64,000 nt of DNA from Aliiroseovarius sediminilitoris (GCF_900109955.1 NZ_FOJB01000001.1:744001-808000); one strand, 5' to 3'; shown: positions 17,560 through 26,196, counted from the first letter of the stretch. Program-made: numbers and translations. The notes: generated by a model from the letters alone, not told the origin.

Positions 17560-18255
17560 TTATGGCGCACCAAGTATTTCGGAGACCCATCGCGGCACAA
17601 TCTCGGTGGCCGGGCCAAAATGCGCGCTATCAAAGGTGCCGGCGGTGGTGGACGGCTCCAGATTAAGCTCCAAAGTTTTGGTGCCCACAGCATGTGCCTC
17701 GGCCACAAACCCTGCCGCAGGGTAGATATTGCCGGACGTGCCAATGGCGACAAACAGATCGGCGTTCGACAGGGCTTGGTAAATCTCGTCCATGCGATAC
17801 GGCATCTCGCCAAACCAGACGATGTCGGGGCGGGTTGCCGTTCTGTTGCAGGAGGGACAAAGATCGTTGGGTGACATTTCTTGTGGCGCCGTCCAACGGT
17901 GGTCGCAGGCGGCACAGAGCGCGCCTGACAATTCGCCATGCATGTGGATCACCCCTGTGGTACCGCTGCGTTCGTGCAGGTCATCCACATTCTGGGTGAT
18001 GATGGTCACTCGGTCCGAATGCTCTGCCTGAAGGCGTGCGAGCGCCGCGTGCGCGGCGTTCGGTTGCGCACTTCGGCAATTGGTGCGGCGCGCATTGTAA
18101 AATTCGTGAACAAGGTCGGGGTTGCGCGCAAATCCTTCCGGGGTTGCCACCTCGTTCAGATCATATTTGGTCCATAACCCATCTTTGTCGCGAAATGTGC
18201 CCAACCCGCTTTCGGCGGAAATGCCTGCACCGGTCAGGATGACGATATGGTTCAT
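17560..18255 (-). CDS. NAD-dependent protein deacylase (sirtuin, Sir2/CobB family)
   Basis: A 231-residue sirtuin that removes acetyl or other acyl groups from lysine using NAD+. The motifs seen in order are GAGISAESGLGTFRD near residue 8, TQNVDDLHERSG, and the catalytic His in IHMHGEL. A zinc site follows, with two cysteine pairs (CAACDHRW and CPSCN). The chain then continues with WFGEMPY and GTSGNIYPAA. The start at 18255 overlaps the stop of the upstream HxlR-type regulator in an ATGA, so translation is probably coupled. Roughly 48 codons open in frame upstream belong to the regulator's shadow. Confidence 0.93.
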   Translation of the reverse strand: MNHIVILTGAGISAESGLGTFRDKDGLWTKYDLNEVATPEGFARNPDLVHEFYNARRTNCRSAQPNAAHAALARLQAEHSDRVTIITQNVDDLHERSGTTGVIHMHGELSGALCAACDHRWTAPQEMSPNDLCPSCNRTATRPDIVWFGEMPYRMDEIYQALSNADLFVAIGTSGNIYPAAGFVAEAHAVGTKTLELNLEPSTTAGTFDSAHFGPATEIVPRWVSEILGAP

Positions 18256-18902
18256 TTGAAACCCCCGTAAATGTCCATGGCTTTCTGGAGCAAATCCAGC
18301 AGAGCGGCCACTTGCAGTGGGTCTTCGGCGGAGATTTCCCGTTCGGCTGCGAAATTCGCCACGCGTTGGTCGCCACGGGCGACGGCTTCGACATCGCACC
18401 AGCCAAAGGCGATTTGCACCGGCGCAAGCGGCAGGGACCCGGCTTGAAGGGCCGCGCGCCCGCCCGCGACGGTCAGTGAAAATGGCGCATCATCCAGCAA
18501 GATCTCGGCCCGGATATCGTCAAGCGGACCGGCGGCGCGTTCGATGGCACCGGCGAGGATCACGGCGCGATGAGAGACACCTTCAGGATCGGTTGGGTTA
18601 TCGGGCTTTGGCTGGTTGCGGCCAAACCGGGCGAGTTCGAACAGGATGCCGCGGGTCGAAAAGCCGTGTTCGGTCAGGGTGTAGAGACGGTGTGATTTGG
18701 CAATCAAGCCAGCGTCGCACAGCTCGGACAGGCGCGCAGACAGCATGTTGGAGGCAATGCCGGGCAACCCCGCTTTGATCTGCGCGAAACTGGCCGGGCC
18801 TGCATGTAGTTCGCGCAGCACATGGATGGCCCAGCGATTTCCCAACAAGTCGAGCGACCGCGAAATCGGGCAGGACATGGTATAAGGTTTCACGCGTGAC
18901 AT
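18252..18902 (-). CDS. HxlR-family transcriptional regulator with C-terminal extension
   Basis: A 216-residue protein. Residues about 8-100 form the HxlR winged helix: CPISRSLDLLGNRWAIHVLR, then FAQIKAGLPGIASNMLSARL with a wing at LYTLTEHG. The remaining ~110 residues form a second domain (SCP2-like in appearance, rich in Ala and acidic residues) that typical ~110-residue HxlR proteins lack and that may bind a hydrophobic ligand. It shares a four-base overlap with the sirtuin gene, implying that the two are co-regulated. ATG codons at 18902 and eight codons later are both possible starts. Confidence 0.8.
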   Translation of the reverse strand: MSRVKPYTMSCPISRSLDLLGNRWAIHVLRELHAGPASFAQIKAGLPGIASNMLSARLSELCDAGLIAKSHRLYTLTEHGFSTRGILFELARFGRNQPKPDNPTDPEGVSHRAVILAGAIERAAGPLDDIRAEILLDDAPFSLTVAGGRAALQAGSLPLAPVQIAFGWCDVEAVARGDQRVANFAAEREISAEDPLQVAALLDLLQKAMDIYGGFK

Positions 18903-19027
18903 GGCGCGGTTTTGACGGCCTTGCCAATGGTTTGCAAGGGGACAAGCGACGGATGGGCGAAGCCATGCCCGTTTGCCCCGCTACGCTGATGACTTGACGA
19001 GACCCCCCTGCGGTGAGACCCTGGCTT

Positions 19028-19255
19028 ATGCCTTTGAAACGACCGATCCAGCCGATGCCGCCGGATATTCAAGTGCGGCTTCAGGCCCATGGGGTGCGTG
19101 CCGCGTATGACGTGCGACCATCATATCAACGCAATGACTACCTGGCTTGGATCGCGCGTGCCAAGCGACCTGAAACCCGCGAGAAACGAGTGGTTCAGAT
19201 GCTAGAGGAGCTTGAAGGCGGAACGCGCTACATGAAGATGAAATGGCGCGCGTGA
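19028..19255 (+). CDS. Small YdeI/OmpD-associated family protein
   Basis: A 75-residue protein matching the C-terminal half-module of YdeI/OmpD-associated proteins: a DVRPSYQRNDYLAWIARAKR core, then PETREKRVVQMLEELEGG. The family is linked to resistance to some antimicrobial peptides in enterics, though the mechanism is not defined. Members are often longer, so this may be a minimal single-domain version. The start at 19028 is one of several in-frame codons (an ATG lies 15 bp upstream). It is 40 bp before the phosphatase gene on the same strand. Confidence 0.7.
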   Translation: MPLKRPIQPMPPDIQVRLQAHGVRAAYDVRPSYQRNDYLAWIARAKRPETREKRVVQMLEELEGGTRYMKMKWRA

Positions 19256-19295
19256 GGCGTGGTGACAGTAGGCCCAGTGGCGGCTAGAAGAGACC

Positions 19296-19754
19296 ATGAC
19301 TTATCGCATCCTGTTTGTCTGCCTAGGCAATATCTGCCGATCCCCCACGGCCGAAGCCGTGTTGCGCACGATTGCGGCCGAGCATCCTTCGTTGAGCTTG
19401 CATGTTGACAGTGCCGGCACCTCGGATTGGCATGTCGGCGATCCGCCCTATGGCCCGATGCAGGATGCCGCACGGACGAGAGGCTACGATCTTTCATCGT
19501 TGCGGGCGCGTCAGTTTGTGGCCGAAGATTTCACACGCTTTGACCTGATTGTCGCGATGGATGAAAGCAACCAGGAAAACATCAAGAGAATGCAGCCCAA
19601 AGGGTCAAAGACACGGGTGGAACTGTTCACTGATTTTGCCCCTGACACCGGAATGGACCACATACCTGACCCTTACTATACCCGAAACTTTGAAGAGACA
19701 TTGGACCTTGTCGAAGCTGCGTCGCGTGGCCTGATCGCGGAGTTGGCGCGGTAA
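19296..19754 (+). CDS. Low-molecular-weight protein-tyrosine phosphatase
   Basis: A 152-residue cytoplasmic phosphatase. The catalytic P-loop CLGNICRSP has the nucleophile at Cys9 and the phosphate-binding Arg at 15. The general-acid motif DPYY appears in the last quarter (IPDPYYTRNFEETLDLVE). The length is normal for the LMW-PTP family, which dephosphorylates tyrosine phosphate in proteins and sometimes acts on small phosphates. No kinase or polysaccharide gene is adjacent, so the target is unknown. Confidence 0.93.
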   Translation: MTYRILFVCLGNICRSPTAEAVLRTIAAEHPSLSLHVDSAGTSDWHVGDPPYGPMQDAARTRGYDLSSLRARQFVAEDFTRFDLIVAMDESNQENIKRMQPKGSKTRVELFTDFAPDTGMDHIPDPYYTRNFEETLDLVEAASRGLIAELAR

Positions 19755-19758
19755 CGGA

Positions 19759-20067
19759 CTAGCGGCAGTAAGATGTTACTGTCAGGCCAAATTCCTTGTA
19801 TTTTTTCCAGAACCGTTCGTCAGAGTTGCGGTCTGATTGGCGGAGCGCCTGACTTCTGTGAGGGTCTTTGAAGAACTTGGCAACTTTGGCACGCTCGGTG
19901 TTCGTCAGCATTGAATCGGCGACGTTCTGAATGCACCCACACAACGCGCGCGAGGCTGCGGCGCGATTTGCGCTCAGGCATGCCCGTTCAATAGACCCAC
20001 CGGCAAACGCCGCTTGGCTGGGAAGTATGGCGGATATTAGCGCGAATGAGAGAAGAACCTGTTTCAT
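19759..20067 (-). CDS. Small secreted cysteine-containing protein of unknown function
   Basis: A 102-residue protein with an N-terminal signal peptide (MKQVLLSFALISAILPSQ, then AAFA) and a mature part with four cysteines (ERACLSANR, ALCGCIQN, SYCR). A helical region KVAKFFKDPHRSQALRQSD is conserved in my recollection of related Rhodobacterales proteins, which some pipelines label arginine transporter without support. It is probably periplasmic with disulfides. The start at 20067 begins the signal peptide. It converges with the phosphatase gene, with four bases between stops. Confidence 0.65.
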   Translation of the reverse strand: MKQVLLSFALISAILPSQAAFAGGSIERACLSANRAAASRALCGCIQNVADSMLTNTERAKVAKFFKDPHRSQALRQSDRNSDERFWKKYKEFGLTVTSYCR

Positions 20068-20169
20068 CGCTGTCCTCGTCGAAATCTGCCTCGGGATACG
20101 CAGGTCTTTGGTGCCTGGTTTCGGTGCATAATACACTTTTCAGTGACGGGATGCAATTTCCTGTGCGCT

Positions 20170-21129
20170 TCAAAGCCGCGTGATCTTGACCTTTGGCAGC
20201 AAAGCGCGCAGGTCGCTGTCGCGGCAAAGCTCGGTCGCAGGGCTCATCACGGCGGCGCTGGCTGCGGCAGTGCCGTGGCGCAGGGCATCCGGCCAGTCTG
20301 CCCCTGTCGCGCGGGCCATGGTGAACACCCCGACAAAGCTGTCACCCGCCCCGACCTTGCTGACAACCGGCACCGGTGGGGTGACGGCATGCAGCACAGT
20401 GTTTTCGGCCGCAAGTATCGACCCCTCCGCGCCAAGTGCAAGGATCACGGAACCCGCGAAGCCCTTGTCAACCACAGCACGGGCAAACCCGGCCACATCT
20501 TGCAGAGATGAAAATGACCGTCCTGCCAGCGCCTCGCTTTCCGCGCCATCAAGCCTGAGGATATCCGGCGCTGCTCCATCTTCCGTGGTCTGAACTGTCA
20601 GTGCGGCACCGGAGGTATCGAGCGTCAGAATGGCCTCTTTGCTGCGTGTGATTTCTGCCAAGGTCTTGGAAAATCCAACGGGCACGCCAGGCGGTTGCGA
20701 GCCGGACAAGACAACGTGCATACCCGGTGCAATGACCTGTTGGAGTTGTTCGGTGAGGGCCGCCAGATCGTTGTCCGTCCAGACCGGTCCGGGCATCACA
20801 AAGCGATATTGTGTGCCTGCCTTCCGATCGCTGACCGCGAGCGACAGGCGGGTTTCTCCGGGCAGTGAAAAGGCGATGGTGGGAACGCCTTCGTCCTTCA
20901 GCAGGGCTGCCATCTGCTGCCCGCGAAACCCGGCCAGTGCAACAAGGGCGGTGGCAGCGCCGCCCGTGCGACAGATGGCGCGGGCAACATTGATACCTCC
21001 TCCACCCGGATCCAGAACCGGAGCGTCGCACCGCAGCTTCTCGTCCGCGCGCACCGCATCGACGGCAGTGGACATGTCCAGCGCCGGGTTCAGGGTGATC
21101 GTCAAAATGTCGGCAACAGGATGGGGCAT
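20170..21129 (-). CDS. PfkB-family sugar kinase, 1-phosphofructokinase-like
   Basis: A 319-residue ribokinase-fold enzyme. It opens with ITLNPALDMSTAVDAV, as in 1-phosphofructokinase/LacC-type kinases. It then has the substrate-binding GGGGINVARAICRTGG and, near the C terminus, the PfkB signature VSKVGAGDSFVGVF, in which the Asp acts as catalytic base. The likely reaction is phosphorylation of a sugar phosphate such as fructose 1-phosphate, fructose 6-phosphate or tagatose 6-phosphate. No PTS genes are adjacent, so the substrate is open. It is monocistronic as far as the sequence shows. Confidence 0.85.
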   Translation of the reverse strand: MPHPVADILTITLNPALDMSTAVDAVRADEKLRCDAPVLDPGGGGINVARAICRTGGAATALVALAGFRGQQMAALLKDEGVPTIAFSLPGETRLSLAVSDRKAGTQYRFVMPGPVWTDNDLAALTEQLQQVIAPGMHVVLSGSQPPGVPVGFSKTLAEITRSKEAILTLDTSGAALTVQTTEDGAAPDILRLDGAESEALAGRSFSSLQDVAGFARAVVDKGFAGSVILALGAEGSILAAENTVLHAVTPPVPVVSKVGAGDSFVGVFTMARATGADWPDALRHGTAAASAAVMSPATELCRDSDLRALLPKVKITRL

Positions 21130-21204
21130 GGCGTCCGCAGCATGTGAATCATGATGCCAGACTAGGCGGTCAGGGAAGGCGCGGCAACGCCCTCCCCGCT
21201 GATC

Positions 21205-22254
21205 TTATGCGGCGCGGGCCTTGATGGTTTTGGCTACCACGTCCTGCGCGACAGCGGCGGGGCTGACGCCTTGTTTCTCGGCTTCGGACAGAATGGCCTC
21301 CATCGTGTCATCCAGCGCGACGAGTTTCTTGGCGACCCATTCGACACGACCTTCGATTTGCAGCACTTCGGTGGCGACATTGATGATTCCACCGCCATTT
21401 GCCACGAAATCCGGGGCGTAGAGGATACCCCGCTGGGCCAACAGGTCCGCGTCGGAAGGCTTGGCCAACTGATTGTTGGCACCGCCCGCGACGGCTTTCA
21501 CCTTGAGCTGCGATATGGTGTCTTCATTCAGAATGCCACCGATTGCACAGGGTGCGAAAATGTCTGCTTGGACGGCGTAGATATCATCCAACCCGACCGC
21601 TTGCGCGGCGAATGTTTCGGTCGCCGCAGTAACGCGCGCTGCGTCGATATCGGTGACAATCAGCTTGGCTCCGGCTTCGGTCAGTAATTCACACAAGTTC
21701 CACCCGACATTGCCAAGCCCCTGCACCGACACAATGCGCCCGGTCAGATCAGCATCGCCGAATTGGTGAAGCGCGACGCGGCGCACGGCGTTGAAGATCC
21801 CGCGCGCGGTGATGGGTGACGGGTCGCCCGAGGCAAAATCCCCATCCGACAAACCAGCCACAAAGCGTGTCACTTTCGCCAGTTCGGCCATGTCTGCCGG
21901 GCTCATGCCCATATCTTCCGCGGTCCAATACCGCCCCTCGCAGGCCTCGACCGCGCGGCCAAACGCGTGCAGCAGGGCCGGGGTCTTCAATGTTGCGGGA
22001 TCACCGATGATCACGGCTTTGCCGCCACCCAACCGTAAACCGGCGGCGGCGTTCTTATAGGTCATACCTTCAGACAGGCGCAGCGCATCGGTCAGCGCGG
22101 CTTCTTCCCTGGCATAGGGGCGCATCCGCAGGCCACCGGCAGCGGGGCCAAGCACCGTAGAATGAATGGCGATAAAGCCGATCAGCCCGCAGGCGGCATC
22201 CTCGACGCGGTAAACTTCTTCGTGGGTGGCCGAAGCCACTTGCGTGATGTTCAT
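21205..22254 (-). CDS. Glu/Leu/Phe/Val dehydrogenase, probably leucine-type
   Basis: A 349-residue NAD-dependent amino acid dehydrogenase that oxidatively deaminates a branched-chain or aromatic amino acid to its 2-oxo acid. Key segments are GGLRMRPYA, MTYKNAAAGLRLGGGKAVI with the substrate and catalytic lysines, the ATGEDMG-type WTAEDMGMSP, and the dinucleotide loop VQGLGNVGWNL. The length matches leucine and phenylalanine dehydrogenases (about 350) and not glutamate dehydrogenases (over 410). It is divergent from an Lrp-type gene across 125 bp containing a perfect dyad, so local control by that regulator is likely. Confidence 0.9.
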   Translation of the reverse strand: MNITQVASATHEEVYRVEDAACGLIGFIAIHSTVLGPAAGGLRMRPYAREEAALTDALRLSEGMTYKNAAAGLRLGGGKAVIIGDPATLKTPALLHAFGRAVEACEGRYWTAEDMGMSPADMAELAKVTRFVAGLSDGDFASGDPSPITARGIFNAVRRVALHQFGDADLTGRIVSVQGLGNVGWNLCELLTEAGAKLIVTDIDAARVTAATETFAAQAVGLDDIYAVQADIFAPCAIGGILNEDTISQLKVKAVAGGANNQLAKPSDADLLAQRGILYAPDFVANGGGIINVATEVLQIEGRVEWVAKKLVALDDTMEAILSEAEKQGVSPAAVAQDVVAKTIKARAA

Positions 22255-22323
22255 GAGATCCTCCCGATTTGTCGCGAATTTACCGAAGAGCAGGGGGTGA
22301 AAATCACCAAAAATCTGCGTGAA

Positions 22324-22344
22324 ATATCACATTGTTGGTGATAT
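22324..22344. promoter_or_regulatory. Candidate Lrp-type operator
   Basis: ATATCAC (22324-22330), seven bases, GTGATAT (22338-22344): a perfect 7+7 dyad. It sits inside a wider inverted repeat, ATCACCAA (22303-22310) against TTGGTGAT (22335-22342). The dyad lies between the divergent dehydrogenase and Lrp-type genes, about 37 bp before the latter's start. Size and spacing suit dimers of an Lrp/AsnC protein. Confidence 0.55.
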
Positions 22345-22379
22345 AGGTCGTATAGACAGACAATCACGAGATTTTTCTT

Positions 22380-22835
22380 ATGGACGCCATTGACCGCCGC
22401 ATCATCGCAGCCCTTCAGGAAAACGGCCGTCAGAAGCTGGGCGAGCTTGCTGATTCTGTCGGCCTGTCGCCCACGCCCTGCGCCCGCCGCATCGCCGCAC
22501 TGGAAGACGCGGGCGTCATCACAGGCTATGGTGCACGGGTGGATCAGGCGAAGCTGGGCCTGCCGGTCTCGGTCTTCATCTCGGTCGAGTTGGAAAGCCA
22601 GAACCGCGACGCCCTGACGGTGTTCGAACGCGCCGTGTCGCGCATGGAAGAGGTGATGGAATGCCACTTGATGAGCGGCAACCGCGACATCATCCTGCGC
22701 GTCGTCGTCGCCAACCTGACCGCGTTTGATGAATTCATGGAACACCGCCTGATGCGCGTCGAGGGGATCCGGCGCATGCGGTCGAGCTTTACGCTAAGGA
22801 CGATGGTGCGAAGGAATGTGTTGCCGGTGGGGTAG
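22380..22835 (+). CDS. Lrp/AsnC family transcriptional regulator
   Basis: A 151-residue regulator. Residues 1-50 hold the N-terminal helix-turn-helix (AIDRRIIAALQENGRQKLGE then SVGLSPTPCARRIAALEDAG), followed by the C-terminal RAM effector-binding domain (MEEVMECHLMSGNRDIILRVV). Such proteins are dimers or octamers that sense amino acids. It is divergent from the leucine-dehydrogenase-like gene, its probable target, with a dyad in the shared promoter region. The ligand is presumably a branched-chain or aromatic amino acid, by inference from the neighbour. Confidence 0.93.
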   Translation: MDAIDRRIIAALQENGRQKLGELADSVGLSPTPCARRIAALEDAGVITGYGARVDQAKLGLPVSVFISVELESQNRDALTVFERAVSRMEEVMECHLMSGNRDIILRVVVANLTAFDEFMEHRLMRVEGIRRMRSSFTLRTMVRRNVLPVG

Positions 22836-23002
22836 GGGGTCGTGATACACTGTTCTTCGTCTTGGAAAGCAGTTTGGAGGCTTGCATAGGACGCCATTCA
22901 TGGCAAAGCCTACGTCGTCACCTGGCCTGAGCTGGACATAGGCTGGTTATGGTTATCTGGATTCACCGCTTGGATGATGACATGTCATTACTGGCGAAAA
23001 TT

Positions 23003-23341
23003 CTAACCGGTTTGGAAAAACGATCTGAGTCCGAAAACAATGGCAACCACGATCAGTGCCAACAACCCTTGTATAAAGCGAAATTCCCAAACGGTTAACT
23101 TTTCTAAGATTGCTTCAGTATTCAAACGTCTGTTCAGTGCTTCCCGATAGAGAGCAGGGTCGAAAACCGTTTATACTTCTCCCGACTGCACATAAATCTC
23201 TCTCTCCAAGGTTTCAAAATGTGCACGAAGTTGATTGCAATCCGAAAGATGCGAAGTGGTTTTCGGGTCTAACTCGGCTAACTGCTCTTTTAGATTTCGC
23301 CTGTTGTTTTCAATGGCTTCAATCTCGTCTTCTACATTCAT
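23003..23341 (-). pseudogene. Interrupted small coiled-coil, tail-anchored protein gene
   Basis: On the minus strand an ATG at 23341, preceded by GAGG, opens 56 codons of strongly helical, charged sequence ([20 protein letters not shown], later [16 protein letters not shown]). A TAA stop follows at 23173-23171. The very same frame then continues for 55 codons ([20 protein letters not shown] and on) to a membrane span, [20 protein letters not shown], and a TAG at 23003. A soluble helical part followed by one C-terminal membrane segment is a sensible ~112-residue protein, so the TAA looks like a nonsense mutation. A truncated 56-residue product is the alternative. No family is recognised. Confidence 0.55.
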
Positions 23342-23388
23342 GTTCGAAACCTCTAGCTCGTGTAGTGTCGAGCCTAACTCAACGGTGC

Positions 23389-23414
23389 TTGACCGTCCCT
23401 CAAATCCCTATAAT
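23389..23414 (+). promoter_or_regulatory. Candidate promoter placing the lepA start at or near +1
   Basis: A perfect TATAAT at 23409-23414 lies only ten bases before the lepA ATG, with TTGACC at 23389-23394 upstream (spacer 14 bp, shorter than ideal). If used, the transcript would begin at or within a few bases of the start codon. Confidence 0.4.
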
Positions 23415-23424
23415 ACGCTGCACT

Positions 23425-25224
23425 ATGACCGACCTGAAACACATCCGCAATTTCTCGATCGTGGCCCATATCGACCACGGGAAATCCACGCTTGCCGACC
23501 GTCTGATCCAAGAGACGAACACCGTGTCCTTGCGGGATATGAAAGAGCAGATGCTCGACAGTATGGATATCGAGCGGGAACGCGGGATCACTATCAAGGC
23601 GAACACCGTTCGGATTTCATACACCGCCGACGATGGCGAGACGTATGTTCTGAACCTGATCGACACGCCCGGCCACGTGGATTTCGCCTATGAGGTCAGC
23701 CGCTCGATGCGCGCCGTTGAGGGGTCTTTGCTCGTCGTGGACTCGACCCAAGGGGTTGAGGCGCAGACGCTGGCCAATGTGTATCAGGCCATTGACGCGG
23801 ATCACGAGATTGTGCCGATCCTGAACAAGATCGACCTGCCTGCGTCTGACTGTGACCGGGTGGCGGAACAGATCGAGGATGTGATCGGTATCGACGCGTC
23901 CGGCGCCATTCAGGTGTCCGCCAAGACCGGGCAGGGCATCCACGAAACGCTGGAAGCTATTGTCCAGCACCTGCCCGCCCCACAGGGCAATGCCGACGCG
24001 CCGCTGAAGGCGATGCTGGTGGACAGCTGGTATGATTCATATCTGGGCGTCATCGTCCTGATCCGGGTGATTGACGGCAAGCTGAAAAAGGGCGAGCGGA
24101 TCCGCATGCTGTCGACCAATGCTGTCTATCCGGTGGACCGGATCGGTGTGTTCACCCCGCAGATGGTCCCGATTGACGAACTGGGGCCGGGCGAGATCGG
24201 CTTTTTGACCGCCTCGATCAAGCAGGTGCGCGACACGCGGGTGGGCGACACGATCACGCACGAAAAGAAGGGGACCGACAAGGCGCTGCCGGGGTTCAAA
24301 CCTTCGCAACCCGTGGTGTTCTGTGGCCTGTTCCCGGTGGACACGGCAGAATTCGAAGACCTGCGCGACAGCATCGAAAAGCTCGCGCTGAACGATGCGT
24401 CTTTCAGCTATGAGATGGAGACCTCGGCAGCACTTGGCTTTGGTTTCCGCTGTGGCTTCCTTGGCCTGCTGCACCTTGAGGTGATCCGCGACCGGATCGA
24501 GCGTGAGTATGACATTGATCTGATCACCACCGCGCCCAGCGTGATCTATCACATTTATATGCGCGACGGCACGATGCACGAGTTGCACAACCCCGCCGAC
24601 ATGCCCGACCTGTCAACGGTCGATCACCTGGAAGAGCCGCGCATCAAGGCGACGATCCTTGTGCCCGATGAATATCTGGGCGACGTGCTGAAACTGTGCC
24701 AGGACCGGCGCGGTATCCAGCTTGACCTGACCTATGCCGGGTCGCGCGCGATGGTTGTCTATGACCTCCCGCTGAATGAAGTTGTGTTCGACTTCTATGA
24801 TCGCCTGAAATCCGTAACAAAGGGTTACGCGAGCTTCGATTATCAAATGCTGGGCTATCGCGAGGACAATCTGGTCAAGATGTCGATCCTTGTGAATGAC
24901 GAACCCGTCGATGCGCTGTCCACCATGGTTCACCGTGACCGCGCCGAGACGCGTGGCCGCGCCATGGTTGAAAAACTGAAAGACCTGATCCCCCGCCACA
25001 TGTTCAAAATCCCGATCCAGGCGGCGATTGGCGGCAAGGTCATCGCGCGCGAGACGCTGTCCGCCCTGCGCAAAGACGTGACCGCGAAATGCTATGGCGG
25101 CGACGCGACCCGGAAGAAGAAACTGCTGGAGAAGCAGAAGGCCGGTAAAAAGAAAATGCGCCAATTCGGGAAAGTGGACATTCCGCAAGAAGCGTTTATC
25201 AGCGCGCTAAAGATGGACGATTGA
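23425..25224 (+). CDS. lepA: Translation elongation factor 4 (LepA)
   Basis: A 599-residue ribosome-associated GTPase. The G1 loop AHIDHGKST is near residue 14. Next come the switch I segment RERGITIK and DTPGHVDF for G3, with NKIDLPA for G4. The C-terminal LepA-specific domain ends in a Lys-rich segment ([20 protein letters not shown]). An open frame extends 315 bp further upstream, but conservation begins at the ATG at 23425. No Shine-Dalgarno-like sequence precedes that ATG. A strong terminator follows. Confidence 0.96.
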   Translation: MTDLKHIRNFSIVAHIDHGKSTLADRLIQETNTVSLRDMKEQMLDSMDIERERGITIKANTVRISYTADDGETYVLNLIDTPGHVDFAYEVSRSMRAVEGSLLVVDSTQGVEAQTLANVYQAIDADHEIVPILNKIDLPASDCDRVAEQIEDVIGIDASGAIQVSAKTGQGIHETLEAIVQHLPAPQGNADAPLKAMLVDSWYDSYLGVIVLIRVIDGKLKKGERIRMLSTNAVYPVDRIGVFTPQMVPIDELGPGEIGFLTASIKQVRDTRVGDTITHEKKGTDKALPGFKPSQPVVFCGLFPVDTAEFEDLRDSIEKLALNDASFSYEMETSAALGFGFRCGFLGLLHLEVIRDRIEREYDIDLITTAPSVIYHIYMRDGTMHELHNPADMPDLSTVDHLEEPRIKATILVPDEYLGDVLKLCQDRRGIQLDLTYAGSRAMVVYDLPLNEVVFDFYDRLKSVTKGYASFDYQMLGYREDNLVKMSILVNDEPVDALSTMVHRDRAETRGRAMVEKLKDLIPRHMFKIPIQAAIGGKVIARETLSALRKDVTAKCYGGDATRKKKLLEKQKAGKKKMRQFGKVDIPQEAFISALKMDD

Positions 25225-25260
25225 GAATGAAAATGGCCGCGTAAGCGGCCTTTTTCATTC
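25225..25260 (+). terminator. Rho-independent terminator of lepA
   Basis: GGCCGC (25235-25240), loop GTAA, GCGGCC (25245-25250), then TTTTT. Flanking GAATGAAAA and TTTTCATTC extend the dyad, so it could also act on the minus strand. Confidence 0.9.
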
Positions 25261-25261
25261 A

Positions 25262-25300
25262 GTGCGCGGCAGCAAATTGCGAAGCAAATCGCGTGCGCAC
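25262..25300. repeat. Short inverted repeat with internal direct repeat
   Basis: GTGCGC (25262-25267) and GCGCAC (25295-25300) enclose two near-identical 9-mers, GCAGCAAAT and GAAGCAAAT. It directly follows the lepA terminator and marks the left edge of the AT-rich islet. No other copy was seen in this window. Confidence 0.3.
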
Positions 25301-25653
25301 CCCCAACTTGCTCTACTATAAGTCGTTTAATTAGAAGATCTTACGTGCGTTTCATTGGTATATTTGTGTTCAATTCGACCGGTTGCTTGTCCAATCCATA
25401 CAAAGCTTTGTCGAATAGACTCCTGACGACAGGTTCACCGCTTCAGCTGCATGCTGCCTACTTTACGCGTAGCAAGATATGCGGCGCGGGATGCGTCGAA
25501 TGCCATATGTGAGTATTGTATAATTTTTAACATACTGAAATAAAAGTATTATTTAGCAATCAATCTGCATATTCAGGATTGCTGACGTCAAGTTTGTTGA
25601 TTGCGTAGGTAGGTAGTGATAAAAGAAGGGTGAAATATCCCTGAGGAGTTGTT
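25301..25653. other. AT-rich untranslated interval at the start of the islet
   Basis: No gene is seen on either strand. Base composition falls well below the rest of the window, with runs such as ATAATTTTTAACATACTG. A TATAAT at 25519-25524 could be the -10 element of the downstream gene, but no good -35 element is placed 16-18 bp before it. Confidence 0.5.
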
Positions 25654-26151
25654 ATGGAAAATTCAAAGATTAGCCTGAAGTTGGGTGCGTTAGATATCCA
25701 GTTTGAGGGTTCGGAGGAGTTTATCGCGGAAAGCTTGGTCGCGATTGTCGAGCAGTTTGTCGGTCTAGATCTACCAGATATTGCGGTTGGTGTGGGCGGA
25801 GCGGTCAATACCTTCGGTTCCGGCGTCATTTCGCAGGAAGTGGCATCTCCGGTGCAATCCAAATTATCTGCAACAGATTTTGCAGTGAAAATGTCAGTTA
25901 AGTCTGGTTCCGATTTAGTTATGGCCGCCGCCGCGTATTTGTACCATACGCGCGGAATGGAGGAGTTTAGGAGGTCGGATATCTTATCAGCAATGAAGGA
26001 GGCGAAGGGGTTCTACAAAACTTCGATGGGAAGCAACTTAAGTAAATCATTGGAAACATTAGTAAAAAGCTCTAGGCTTCAAACGCCATCTTCGGACACC
26101 TACACTTTGCCTTACTCGGAAGTAGAGGGGACCGGCAGGCACTTGTCATAG
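25654..26151 (+). CDS. Uncharacterised islet protein with possible C-terminal winged helix
   Basis: A 165-residue protein of no recognised family. Residues 3-35 (ISLKLGALDIQFEGSEEFIA, then a helix) look like a beta hairpin plus helix, a module that I associate with small adaptor-like proteins in accessory loci. A Gly- and Ser-rich linker covers about 48-75. Residues about 85-150 form three helices and a probable wing (YLYHTRGMEEFRRSDILSAM ... LSKSLETLVKSSRLQTPSSD). AGG sequences precede the ATG (CCCTGAGGAGTTGTT). Codon usage is AT-biased compared with neighbours (frequent TTA, AGT, GAT), suggesting acquisition by transfer. Function unknown. Confidence 0.65.
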   Translation: MENSKISLKLGALDIQFEGSEEFIAESLVAIVEQFVGLDLPDIAVGVGGAVNTFGSGVISQEVASPVQSKLSATDFAVKMSVKSGSDLVMAAAAYLYHTRGMEEFRRSDILSAMKEAKGFYKTSMGSNLSKSLETLVKSSRLQTPSSDTYTLPYSEVEGTGRHLS

Positions 26152-26174
26152 CGATGGATTTGAAATAGAAGTAA

Positions 26175-26196
26175 GGCACCCTCTTTCGAGGGCGCC
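26175..26196 (+). terminator. Stem-loop after the islet gene
   Basis: GGCACCCTC (26175-26183), loop TTTC, GAGGGCGCC (26188-26196), with one mismatch in nine pairs. It lies 23 bp past the stop of the 25654-26151 gene. There is no T-run, so termination would be inefficient or Rho-aided. Confidence 0.4.
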
